From Elusimicrobia bacterium RIFOXYB2_FULL_49_7 (GTDB taxonomy: Bacteria; Fibrobacterota; OXYB2-FULL-49-7): a stretch of DNA of 8,199 nucleotides. Below the pieces are notes generated by a model that did not search any database, was not told the DNA's origin, and saw nothing but the letters and a program-made list of their open reading frames with translations. Both the position numbers and the translations under genes were made by a program. The stretch is taken from assembly GCA_001800515.1 (NCBI GenBank), contig MGVN01000104.1:1-8199 (forward strand). Reading direction: 5' to 3'. Within the stretch, counting starts at the first letter, position 1. Each line of letters opens with the position of its first letter. Positions 1 to 7,364 of this stretch are shown here, piece after piece.

Positions 1-1443
1 ACCGCCTCAGGCGTCATTCTCTTTGCCGAGAATTATCTTGAGGTGGTTCACGTCGACTTCGACGCCCATTTCGAGGTCGAGATATCGCTTGATAAAATGG
101 TTGCCCGCGGCCGATTTCTGCCCTCTGGAGAGGGCGGTACGCCGCTGAACCCGACGCTCATCGAACATACCCTTCACGACAACCGCATCGTCTTCGGCAT
201 ACAGAAAGAGCAATTGGAACAGATTGTCCATCAGGTCAATACGGAAAATAAAGTGATCGAGAGTGTTGACATCGCTATCGGACAAAAGGCCGCCGATGGG
301 GCAAATGGCCATATCGAATATTTCTTTAATACCTCCGGCAACCTGAAACCTAAGGAGATGGAGGACGGCAGCGTCAATTTCAAGGATGTGTCCGTCATCG
401 AATCCGTGGAAGAGAATCATGAACTTGCACGCATCCACCATCCGACAAAAGGAGTACCGGGCACGGACGTTTGCGGGACCTTGCTGCCGGCAAAAGACGG
501 CAATCCGCTGAAGCTGCCAGTGGGACCCAACACCAGCCCTCATCCCAGCAATCCGGATGTACTCATTGCCACCAAAGCGGGCATCGTTCGCTTATCCGGC
601 AGTGTCATCGAAATAACGGAAGGCTATTTCGTCAACGGCGACGTGGATTTTGCCACCGGCAACATCAAATACGGCAAGTCCGTGAAGATTAAAAAGGACG
701 TCAAAAGCGGTTTTTCCGTGGAAGCCGGCGGCGATCTGGATATCGGCGGATTGGTGGAGGATTCCAACCTGTTCTGTGACGGCAATGTGGTGATTAAAGG
801 CGGGTTCGTTGGCAGCGGCAAAGGTGAAATTATCGCTGCAGGGTCAGTGAATATCGGGTTCGTTCGTAATCAAACCATCAAATCCCGCGGGGATGTCAAT
901 ATCGCCAAAGAGTCCATCAATGCAAAGATATTCGCGCGCAACAATATTCATATCTACGGTAAAACCGTGGTCGGCGGCAAACTATCGGCACGCAATGAAA
1001 TCACCGGCCTTATTTTCGGCAATTCCGAAGGTTCCCGAACCGACCTTGAAGTAGGGCTGGATTTCACCCTGCTCGAGGAGAAATACAAGACAGAAGAAAA
1101 AATCAAGGCGCTGATGGACAACCACAAAAAGGCCAATGAAACACTGACCAAGTTTGAAAAAATGAAAAAGATAAAGAAAGTCCTGCAGCCGAAACAGGAG
1201 TTTCTTTACAAGAAACTGGCCGCCCTGGTGGCCAAACTCGATACCCAGTTGGTCGCCCTGGAAAAACGTAAGGAAATGATCGAAGAAAAATTGCGCGAGG
1301 TCGGCAAAGCCCGAATCATCGTCAAGGACCGTATCCTGCCCGGCACGATGATTAAAATAGGCGACCGCCACTTTGCCGTACAGCAAGAGATATTGGGCCC
1401 TAAAAGCATTCTGTTGGTTAACGGAAAAATCGAGGCTGTGTAA
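1..1443 (+). CDS. FapA family protein (DUF342), 5' end missing
   Basis: The reading frame is open to the left edge, so the first 480 visible residues are the C-terminal part of a longer protein. A GTG at 43 is in frame, but the codons before it (TASGVILFAENYLEV) look coding and no spaced ribosome binding site precedes it, so I do not take it as the start. Numbering from the first visible codon, about 17-190 matches the FapA N-terminal domain (phrases such as VFGIQKEQL and HHPTKGVPGTDVCG). About 195-345 is a run of short Gly/Val/Asp-rich strands (NGDVDFATGNIKYG, GGDLDIGGLVED, AGSVNIG) expected to fold as a right-handed beta-helix. About 355-435 is a Lys/Glu-rich coiled coil, followed by a short beta tail. 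DUF342 proteins are cytoplasmic; in some Vibrio a member called FapA affects polar flagellar assembly, but most members have no known role. The next gene begins 6 bases after the stop, suggesting co-transcription. The family call is firm; the flagellar role is inference. Confidence 0.88.
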   Translation, partial: TASGVILFAENYLEVVHVDFDAHFEVEISLDKMVARGRFLPSGEGGTPLNPTLIEHTLHDNRIVFGIQKEQLEQIVHQVNTENKVIESVDIAIGQKAADGANGHIEYFFNTSGNLKPKEMEDGSVNFKDVSVIESVEENHELARIHHPTKGVPGTDVCGTLLPAKDGNPLKLPVGPNTSPHPSNPDVLIATKAGIVRLSGSVIEITEGYFVNGDVDFATGNIKYGKSVKIKKDVKSGFSVEAGGDLDIGGLVEDSNLFCDGNVVIKGGFVGSGKGEIIAAGSVNIGFVRNQTIKSRGDVNIAKESINAKIFARNNIHIYGKTVVGGKLSARNEITGLIFGNSEGSRTDLEVGLDFTLLEEKYKTEEKIKALMDNHKKANETLTKFEKMKKIKKVLQPKQEFLYKKLAALVAKLDTQLVALEKRKEMIEEKLREVGKARIIVKDRILPGTMIKIGDRHFAVQQEILGPKSILLVNGKIEAV

Positions 1444-1449
1444 AAACCT

Positions 1450-2865
1450 ATGAAGGAAATCAAAATTGCGGAATTGAAGAAAGGAACCGCCGCCGAATTC
1501 GATTATTACGGACGGGACGGAAAAATCCTGATCAAAAAAGGGGTGCCCGTTGACGACACCCTGCTGAATGCCATTTCTCGGCGGAACATCACCCGTTTCT
1601 TTATCCAGGAAGAGGGTGAAGATATTAAGAAATTGCTCGCCTTGAATATGCAGGACATGGACGACCTTCAATTCGAAGAGGATTCCTCCTTGTCCGACCT
1701 CTCCCCCGCATCCTCCGCCACGGAAACCATCACCTTTAAATTACCGCCGGAAAACGTCCTGCCTGTCTTAAAGACCATCAAATCGGGCGAGGAGGGCATC
1801 CGACAGATGCTCGAAACCAAGCCCGTGCGCTCCATGGATGACGCAGTTGACAAAAGCGGCGCGGTCATGTCGGTTCTGCCCATCGGAGAACCGATTGAAA
1901 AAATGGCCAAAGAAAAGAAGGTGGGAGAACGGACAATGGAATATAAACAGGAAACCATCCGCTCCTATGAAAATGCCGTGCAGGAAACCAAAAGCATCCT
2001 GCTTTCCATCCGAAACGGCGCCTTGGCCGACGGAGGCCGAGTCACCAATCTGGTGCGCGGCTTTGTCCGTACTTTCCTAAACGACAAGCATATGCTGCTG
2101 AATCTGGCCAATGCCCGTTCAACGGAACCGGACTACCTGTTTTCACATAGTGTCAATGTCTGCCTTATCGCCATCTCCATCGGCGCCTCCCGCGGTTTCG
2201 ATAAGGATCAAATCCTGGAAATCGGCATCGGCGGATTGCTCCACGACATCGGCACGCTCCTTATTCCCGACGCCATCCGGTTTAAAAAGGAACCGCTATC
2301 CCGGGATGAGATTCTGGAAATCCGAAAACACCCCATGCTCGGTATTCATCTGGTTGAAAAAATCAAGGGATTGCCGAGCAGCGTGTCCTTCATCTGCTAT
2401 CAAAACCATGAGCGGGAAAACCGGCAAGGCTATCCCAAACAACGCAATAGCCGTCTCATCCACGATTTCGCCAAAATCGTCTCGGTGGCCGATGTTTACG
2501 AATCTCTGACAGCGGATCGCCCTTACCGCAACGGACATATTCCCTATAAGGCCATGGAAAGTATTCTTCGCTCAGTCAAGGAAGGATTGTTCAACGCGGA
2601 CATTGTGAAATATTTTCTGGATTACAGCTCCCTCTTTCCGGTCGGCAGTTTGGTCAAGCTTAATTCGAACGAGATCGCCAAGGTCATTCGGCCGAATAAA
2701 GGCCACTATTCCAAACCCATCGTTTCCGTCATTATCAACAGCAACAACGCGTTGTTGAAGGAACATGAAATACATGTCATTGATTTGTCCACGGCCAAGG
2801 ATGTTCAAGTGGTCCAAGCCGTAGACAACCGTAAACTTCAAGTCGAACTGATGATCGGATTTTAA
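1450..2865 (+). CDS. HD-GYP domain protein, probable c-di-GMP phosphodiesterase
   Basis: A 471-residue cytoplasmic protein with no membrane segment. Residues 1-55 (KIAELKKGTAAEFDYYGRDG, then ILIKKGVPV) form a small beta domain like the N-terminal module seen in many HD-GYP proteins. About 60-160 is variable linker. The HD-GYP domain covers about 225-395: H233 (HSVNV), the HD pair H265-D266 in LLHDIG, H294 (HPMLG), N319-H320-E321, G327-Y328-P329, and D348 in VADVYESLTADRPYR. A C-terminal beta-rich tail (FPVGSLVKLNSNEIAKV) is also common in this class. HD-GYP enzymes hydrolyse cyclic di-GMP, and some act on other cyclic dinucleotides. The signature departs from HHExxDGxGYP: the first His is Asn319 and the DG pair is Asn324-Arg325, so metal binding or activity may be altered. 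The ATG lies 6 bases after the FapA-family stop with no strong Shine-Dalgarno, consistent with translational coupling. The family is sure; activity is not. Confidence 0.9.
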   Translation: MKEIKIAELKKGTAAEFDYYGRDGKILIKKGVPVDDTLLNAISRRNITRFFIQEEGEDIKKLLALNMQDMDDLQFEEDSSLSDLSPASSATETITFKLPPENVLPVLKTIKSGEEGIRQMLETKPVRSMDDAVDKSGAVMSVLPIGEPIEKMAKEKKVGERTMEYKQETIRSYENAVQETKSILLSIRNGALADGGRVTNLVRGFVRTFLNDKHMLLNLANARSTEPDYLFSHSVNVCLIAISIGASRGFDKDQILEIGIGGLLHDIGTLLIPDAIRFKKEPLSRDEILEIRKHPMLGIHLVEKIKGLPSSVSFICYQNHERENRQGYPKQRNSRLIHDFAKIVSVADVYESLTADRPYRNGHIPYKAMESILRSVKEGLFNADIVKYFLDYSSLFPVGSLVKLNSNEIAKVIRPNKGHYSKPIVSVIINSNNALLKEHEIHVIDLSTAKDVQVVQAVDNRKLQVELMIGF

Positions 2866-2873
2866 ATCATCAG
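2848..2873. repeat. 8-bp perfect inverted repeat spanning the convergent stop codons
   Basis: CTGATGAT at 2848-2855 and ATCATCAG at 2866-2873 are perfect inverted arms around a 10-base loop. The loop holds the TAA of the HD-GYP gene (2863-2865), and the right arm holds the TGA of the opposing gene (2872-2870). There is no T-run after either arm and only three of the eight pairs are G-C, so it is at best a weak bidirectional stop signal. No better terminator is visible between the two convergent genes. Confidence 0.45.
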
Positions 2874-3388
2874 AGTGGGAAATGACGTCCGCAAATCTCA
2901 CAGACGCCGGTTTTTAAACCGTTGATGAGGACCTCCCCCGCATTGGCTCCACAATCCGGACATTGGCGCAGCAAGGCGCTCTTTTCCGTTGCGCCATCAT
3001 CCGCTCCTGCGTCCGTGTTTTGATAATCCTCTCCGAAAATGACCTCAAGAAGATCCGTGGAAAAGGCTTCGGCCAACAAAGTATCAACGATAAAACCAAC
3101 TTTCCATTGGCGCATAATCGGGGGTGAAAGCGTTTCCGGAGACTCATTCTTCTCATAAACGGAAAGACATTCCTCCAACCTTCCTTCAGGATAAGAAACC
3201 GGCTTTTCCGGATCTGAGAAATCGATCCGGCAGTCGTAAATTTCAAGAGGACGGTCGAGCGGAAGTCCTTCTTCGGGCGCCGTTTCAACGGCATTAACCG
3301 AACCCTCGTCCTCATACACGCCCACTTTAAGATGAAATTGAAAGGAACCCAGATTGCGCAATTCCAAGAGTTGTCCCCGGATGGCCAT
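2870..3388 (-). CDS. Small acidic protein with C-terminal zinc ribbon, function unknown
   Basis: A 172-residue protein I do not recognise by family. Residues 1-25 (LLELRNLGSFQFHLKVGVYE) look like beta strands, and about 28-90 is acidic, Pro-rich and probably flexible. About 92-122 (MRQWKVGFIVDTLLAEAFST) is likely helical, and about 123-137 is another acidic linker. The C-terminus is a clear two-knuckle zinc ribbon: CPDCG (C143, C146) and CEICG (C163, C166). There is no signal peptide or membrane segment, so it is probably cytoplasmic. The ATG at 3388 is the most upstream possible start, because an in-frame TGA lies three codons before it. It follows the cytochrome gene's stop by 16 bases with no good Shine-Dalgarno, which suggests translational coupling as last gene of the leftward operon. 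Zinc ribbons of this type bind nucleic acid or proteins, so no specific job can be assigned. Confidence 0.7.
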   Translation of the reverse strand: MAIRGQLLELRNLGSFQFHLKVGVYEDEGSVNAVETAPEEGLPLDRPLEIYDCRIDFSDPEKPVSYPEGRLEECLSVYEKNESPETLSPPIMRQWKVGFIVDTLLAEAFSTDLLEVIFGEDYQNTDAGADDGATEKSALLRQCPDCGANAGEVLINGLKTGVCEICGRHFPL

Positions 3389-3404
3389 GGATCGTCAGCG
3401 TGTC

Positions 3405-4307
3405 CTATTTCGAAGAGGTGGGATGGGGCAGTCGTTTCAGCGACCGTTCATAATTGAAAAGAGGATCCCGGAGGGTGTTGTGACAAGTCGTACAACGCGC
3501 TTCATAATCTATCACCGCATCTCCATCGTGCGGTCCGGCCGGTCCATGGCAAGCTTCACATTGGACCCCTTGCATTGAACGGCTGTCCCGTTGCGCCGAA
3601 TAACCGTTCCGCTCCCCGAAACCCGTGGTATGGCACTTCAGACATTCCGGATTCATATCCCGTTCATCGCCGTCCCGGAAACCTTTACGTTTAAAGGCTT
3701 TTTTGGCCAAGGTAAGAAAGGCGTCCGCATGCCGCGTTCCTTGGCACAAACTGTCGATACGGGCATGACAAGGCTTGCATACCGAGGCGCCATAATAACG
3801 GTTATGCATGGTCGTCTGAAAAGGCTTTCCGCCGCAAATCCGGGTGATATTCAGGTCGAGTAACTCTCCGATATTGTCCAAATAAATATCCTCTATCAAA
3901 CTCAGGATTCTGCCGTCAGCGGATACAAAAACCACCCGGGGAACCTTCTGAAAATCAAACCTATCTTTAAAAAGGCGATCTTTATCATAGAATAGCGGTC
4001 CGGGAAACTTCAACTCCGGACGAGTCGTCAGGATATCCGTCATCATGTCTCCGCCGGTAATAATCCCGACGGCCTGAAGGCAGGAATTCCCTTTCATCTT
4101 TTCCAACACCCGTTGTCGAACCACTTTGCAATGCGGACAAGTCACCGAAAAATAAAGAATCAGCATCGTTTTTCCCTTGTAGGGGACAAGTGAAGCCGCT
4201 TTTCCATCAAGGTCCTGAAGCCGGACCTGATAATCCAGTCGATCCGGCAGCCCATATCCAATCGACCCAAAACAAAGCAAAATGAGAAAAAAGGGTTTTA
4301 GATTCAT
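3405..4307 (-). CDS. Secreted thioredoxin-like/tetraheme cytochrome c fusion protein
   Basis: A 300-residue protein with an N-terminal signal peptide (MNLKPFFLILLCFGSIGYG, cleavage likely near residue 19), so it acts in the periplasm or outside the cell. Residues about 24-155 form a thioredoxin-like domain of the TlpA/peroxiredoxin type: a strand LILYF, the redox pair C57-P-H-C60, and the cis-proline loop KVPRVVF (P123). Residues about 165-280 are a multiheme cytochrome c domain with four CxxCH heme sites: C177-H181, C222-H226, C250-H254 and C272-H276. Phrases such as YYGASVCKPCH, TRHADAF, ECLKCHTTGFG and VQCEACHGPAGPH are typical of the cytochrome c554-like family. H168, H193 and H260 are candidate distal ligands. 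One chain thus joins a disulfide centre to four hemes. Cys12 does not sit in a proper lipobox. A weak AGG precedes the ATG, 38 bases after the upstream stop. The domain calls are firm; substrate and partners are unknown. Confidence 0.9.
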   Translation of the reverse strand: MNLKPFFLILLCFGSIGYGLPDRLDYQVRLQDLDGKAASLVPYKGKTMLILYFSVTCPHCKVVRQRVLEKMKGNSCLQAVGIITGGDMMTDILTTRPELKFPGPLFYDKDRLFKDRFDFQKVPRVVFVSADGRILSLIEDIYLDNIGELLDLNITRICGGKPFQTTMHNRYYGASVCKPCHARIDSLCQGTRHADAFLTLAKKAFKRKGFRDGDERDMNPECLKCHTTGFGERNGYSAQRDSRSMQGVQCEACHGPAGPHDGDAVIDYEARCTTCHNTLRDPLFNYERSLKRLPHPTSSK

Positions 4308-4345
4308 TTGCCTGAAATATAGTTAAATTGACCTGCGTTTGTCAT

Positions 4346-5140
4346 TTATCGGAAGAGGATTTTGCGGAACAATCGGAATACCAGGAATACCATCCAGACC
4401 GCAACCAGCATCAGAGAGATAAAAAAAAGAAGATTCAGCATGAAACCCATTGCTCCCGCACTTCGTGCCATTAAATCATAGAAATCAACTCCCACCCAAT
4501 AGAGTCCGAGATGAACGAGCAATATAAGGATAGACAGGATAAGAAGTCCGGGAATCATTCCCTGAAAATCGGAACGGCTGGGAAACATATGACTGCCCAC
4601 GGCAGTGACCAAAAAGAAAAATAAGATCGGCTTAAGCCAAAGTGCTTCATGCCGGACAAGATGGATCATGGGATTGAAAAAACCGAAAAAAGCCTCTCTT
4701 ATCGATTTAAAAAAAGGGACCAGAAAAGAAAGTCCATGAACGTCCTCTACCCGCGGCATTAACGCAATCCGGCCGTTGAAGGGAAGCTCCGGATAAAAAA
4801 GTCGAGTCAACAGATAAAGCAAGGCAGCACCGCCTAAAAGCGGGGAAAGACCGATAAAAAAACACCCGATCCGCTGGTAGAGACTTTTGGGATCGTAAAG
4901 ATGTTCCACATACCCCAATCGGCCGTTTTTGTCCGGAAAAAAAAGATTGAACCGTTTGATACGATGGCGGAAAATAAGGCAGGTGAGCAGATGAGAAGCC
5001 TCATGAATGGGGGTGCCGATGGCGGCGAATAGAAAATAGGGCCATTGCCCCACCTCATTCAACAGAATATCGTCTATCCGGTTCTTCAAGGTGCGGATAA
5101 GCAGCCCGAAAAGAAGAAGCGGCAATAAAAAAAATAACAA
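4346..5140 (-). CDS. Polytopic membrane protein with HExxH metalloprotease motif
   Basis: A 264-residue integral membrane protein (from the TTG at 5140) with about six hydrophobic segments: roughly residues 2-16, 35-57, 92-114, 168-184, 194-216 and 230-257. The second carries GTPIHEASH, a GxxxHExxH zinc motif (H46, E47, H50) inside a hydrophobic stretch, as in intramembrane or membrane-embedded metalloproteases of the M50 type. Next come GRLGYVEHLYD and a Gly/Pro-rich segment (FFIGLSPLLGGAAL), both reminiscent of M50-like proteins. D191 in SRSDFQG, just ahead of a hydrophobic helix, is a candidate third metal ligand. The likely role is cleaving membrane or envelope proteins, but no substrate is visible. 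The start is uncertain: the TTG has poor spacing to a GGAG, while a perfect AGGAGG lies further upstream before an in-frame ACG (5198-5200) that would add 20 residues. It sits between the kinase and the thioredoxin-cytochrome gene, all in one direction. Confidence 0.72.
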   Translation of the reverse strand: MLFFLLPLLLFGLLIRTLKNRIDDILLNEVGQWPYFLFAAIGTPIHEASHLLTCLIFRHRIKRFNLFFPDKNGRLGYVEHLYDPKSLYQRIGCFFIGLSPLLGGAALLYLLTRLFYPELPFNGRIALMPRVEDVHGLSFLVPFFKSIREAFFGFFNPMIHLVRHEALWLKPILFFFLVTAVGSHMFPSRSDFQGMIPGLLILSILILLVHLGLYWVGVDFYDLMARSAGAMGFMLNLLFFISLMLVAVWMVFLVFRLFRKILFR

Positions 5141-5206
5141 CTCCAGAATCGGCAGGCAGCCGAATCGAAAAAGCAGGAATGGATCAAAACCCGCTTTCGT
5201 CTGAAA

Positions 5207-5212
5207 CCTCCT
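5207..5212 (-). promoter_or_regulatory. Strong Shine-Dalgarno (AGGAGG) upstream of the membrane protease gene
   Basis: On the minus strand the bases read AGGAGG, the full anti-16S match and the best ribosome binding site in the window. It begins 13 bases after the kinase-tail stop. No ATG, GTG or TTG occurs at a usable distance. The codon at the right spacing (6 bases) is ACG at 5200-5198, in frame with the downstream membrane protein. This suggests that translation really begins there, or that the codon was ATG until a single T-to-C change or miscall. Confidence 0.6.
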
Positions 5213-5225
5213 CTTACAGAAAATT

Positions 5226-7346
5226 CTACCGTCTCAAATAGGCGATCTGCTTCTCGGCCAACCGCATCAAAAGCCGGTTGCCTTTTATTTTCTTTTCAAA
5301 CCTCTGATACTGTTCCAGCGCCCGGATGCCGTTTCCTTGGGTACGGAATTTCTCAGCAATATAATAGTCGGTTAACGGCGCCCCCCCTTTTTGCCGGAAT
5401 TCCGCCTCATCAATTTCACCGGTCAGAAAACGGGCGACCACCACTTGTCCCGGACAATCCCGGTAATGAGAAATCAGCTTTTTAAACAGATTGTAGGCGA
5501 GTTCCTGGGGCGCCTCCTTTTCAAGATACGTCATGGCCGCACTCAGCAAGGACTTGGCGCACAAATCACGGAACATCGAAAATTCGTCCATCACGAAGTT
5601 GTAACATTTGATCGCATCCCCGGCATTCCCCTGAACACGGTTAATCATCGCAATCCCCATCCAAGCTTCCGCGCAGACCGGTTTATTTTTATGATATCGG
5701 GTCAGGATATCATTATAAGCTGTTTGCGCCTTTTCGGTTGAACCGGAAAAGGCTTCAATATCCGCCAGTCGTACTTTGGAAATGACCGCCGTCTCCAACT
5801 TTTCGGAAAATCGCAGATCAATCGCCGAAAAAACGGATGCCGCCTTCTCGAATTGTCCCTTATCCATAAAAGACTCTCCATACGCCAGATAGGCGGGCAG
5901 AAAGAACGGTCCGTAACCCCGGAAATCATTTACCAAAAAATCCAGAACTTCTTTGGCCTGATAGAGCGAATCGGGCTCTCCTTTTTTTACAAGGCCGATG
6001 ATCTGGCTGTTGTAATCGGATAAAATCCGGATAATGGAAGCGGATTTCGGGAACTGATCGCGGAGACGCAACAGCGTACTCCTGGATTCCGCGGTCTTTT
6101 GGAGAGCCGAATAGGCGTTGACAATTTCGCCCATGGCATACGGCACCAGTTCCTCACTGCCGAAACGGAGAATGTTTTCGAATTCCGCAATGGCCTTCTC
6201 GTGATCTCCCATTCGGACATAGGCAAGACCTATCTTAAATCGGGCACGCGCGGCCATGGGATCGGACGGATAGAGTCGGATAATATTTCGATACTCTTCT
6301 ATGGCATCCTGATAATAACTGCGTTCAAAAAAACGTTCCGCGGTTTGAATGGGTTTGGTCTTGAAGGGAACACCCAGATTGTACAGCGCCACATCCGAGA
6401 CGATGATACCGGCATTGTCGACATAAAAACCAAAGGAATGATTGTCCGTCCCGGAAAGCGGAGTATAGTCATTGAAAAGGATTTTCGTTTCCCCGTTCAC
6501 GGACAGCCGGATAAGATAATCGTTCTTCTCCACATGAATGATCAGTTGTTCTTTGGCCATAAAATCCGGGATATCCGCAATGTCCATAATGCTGTTTCGG
6601 GAACCTTTTGTCAGGAAAACCCGGCCGGACTGAAAACGAAACGAATACCCGTTATCCGGGTTGGTCCCATGGATAAAACAGCCGAATTCCCGGCTATTCT
6701 CTCTTTCAATCTGAACCGTAAAATCGAGACGAATATCGTTTCGAACCTCCTCTTTCCAGGAAATCCAGGTATAATCCTCGGACACGACCTGTATGCGGTC
6801 CGGACTACCCACCCACGGAGATTCCATGGTCAGAAATTTCAGCAACTCTCCGGCCTCACCCCTTCTCCCGTTCCATTCGGCGTCCAAGTTGAAGTAAAAC
6901 CCGGGCTTTAGAATAATATGATCCCAATCGGCCTTTTCCAAACTTTGCTGATAATAATAGTAGGCGAAAAAGAGGGAAAGCAGAAAGGTAATGATGAACA
7001 TGGAAAGATAAACCCCGCGTCGTTTGCGAACGTTTCGGGCAATTTTTTCAAACAGATTGGGCGAACGGGCCATGATGGGCTCACCGATTTGGAACCGTTC
7101 AAGATCCAGCCGGAGCGCCCGCATGGTCTGATACCGTTTTTCACGGTCCTTTTCCATGCATTTCATCACAATGGTTTCAACGTCCCGTGGAATCCAGTCC
7201 GAAATCTCGCGGAGCCGCCGTACCTCACCGTGTAGGACATTCCAAATGGTCTGCTGATAACCGCGCTTGTCGAAAAAAGGGTTCCGGCCGGCCAGCATTT
7301 CATAAAACATAATGCCCAGAGAATAAATGTCGGTCCGCTCATCCAC
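5226..7346 (-). CDS. Ser/Thr kinase, C-terminal portion: kinase C-lobe end, TM helix, beta-sandwich, TPR tail
   Basis: This is the part of the split kinase gene after the TAA at 7365-7367, 706 residues if read from a GTG at 7346. Residues 2-90 complete the kinase C-lobe: VDERTDIYSLG is subdomain IX (D6 is the conserved Asp), and the CMEKDREKRYQTM region is subdomain XI with its conserved Arg. A basic stretch (VRKRRG) precedes a single membrane helix at about 112-131, placing the kinase inside and the rest outside. Residues about 142-325 are rich in beta strands (LDFTVQIERE, YSFRFQSGRVFLTKG, HVEKNDYLIRLSVNG, HSFGFYVDNAGIIV) and resemble a concanavalin-like sandwich. About 332-706 is TPR-like helical repeats (YYQDAIEEYRNIIRLYP, MGDHEKAIAEFENILRFG, GQFEKAASVFSAID, QGNAGDAIKCYNFV), probably for protein binding. 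The frame is identical to that of the upstream half and has no other stop, so the GTG is probably an artefact of the split. Alone it lacks the ATP-binding and catalytic residues. Confidence 0.82.
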   Translation of the reverse strand: MDERTDIYSLGIMFYEMLAGRNPFFDKRGYQQTIWNVLHGEVRRLREISDWIPRDVETIVMKCMEKDREKRYQTMRALRLDLERFQIGEPIMARSPNLFEKIARNVRKRRGVYLSMFIITFLLSLFFAYYYYQQSLEKADWDHIILKPGFYFNLDAEWNGRRGEAGELLKFLTMESPWVGSPDRIQVVSEDYTWISWKEEVRNDIRLDFTVQIERENSREFGCFIHGTNPDNGYSFRFQSGRVFLTKGSRNSIMDIADIPDFMAKEQLIIHVEKNDYLIRLSVNGETKILFNDYTPLSGTDNHSFGFYVDNAGIIVSDVALYNLGVPFKTKPIQTAERFFERSYYQDAIEEYRNIIRLYPSDPMAARARFKIGLAYVRMGDHEKAIAEFENILRFGSEELVPYAMGEIVNAYSALQKTAESRSTLLRLRDQFPKSASIIRILSDYNSQIIGLVKKGEPDSLYQAKEVLDFLVNDFRGYGPFFLPAYLAYGESFMDKGQFEKAASVFSAIDLRFSEKLETAVISKVRLADIEAFSGSTEKAQTAYNDILTRYHKNKPVCAEAWMGIAMINRVQGNAGDAIKCYNFVMDEFSMFRDLCAKSLLSAAMTYLEKEAPQELAYNLFKKLISHYRDCPGQVVVARFLTGEIDEAEFRQKGGAPLTDYYIAEKFRTQGNGIRALEQYQRFEKKIKGNRLLMRLAEKQIAYLRR

Positions 7347-7364
7347 ATGCTGTCCGAGCGCCTG

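Noticed and set aside
43..45. GTG as the true start of the FapA-family gene
   Set aside because: The frame is open upstream to the window edge with plausible coding sequence, and no spaced ribosome binding site precedes the GTG.
7..543. 178-codon open frame on the minus strand at the left edge
   Set aside because: It is fully antisense to the FapA-family gene, whose domain match is clear.
982..1671. Long antisense open frame (229 codons) on the minus strand
   Set aside because: It lies opposite the coiled-coil part of the FapA-family gene and the start of the HD-GYP gene, and its His/Phe/Gln-rich composition is typical of the reverse of Lys/Glu-rich coding DNA.
2848..2873. Intrinsic bidirectional terminator
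   Set aside because: The inverted repeat is real, but the stem is short and mostly A-T and no T-run follows on either strand, so I list it only as a repeat.
4269..4307. Lipoprotein signal at Cys12 of the thioredoxin-cytochrome protein
   Set aside because: The residues before the Cys are Ile-Leu-Leu, with no small residue at -1, so an ordinary cleaved signal peptide is more likely.
5146..5166. Imperfect hairpin (7 of 8 pairs, 5-base loop) between the kinase tail and the membrane protein
   Set aside because: It has one mismatch and no T-run, and may lie inside the coding region if translation starts at the ACG; not enough to call a terminator or riboswitch.
6099..6911. 270-codon open frame on the plus strand
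   Set aside because: It is opposite the well-supported kinase C-terminal portion, shows no recognisable domain and looks like a compositional shadow.
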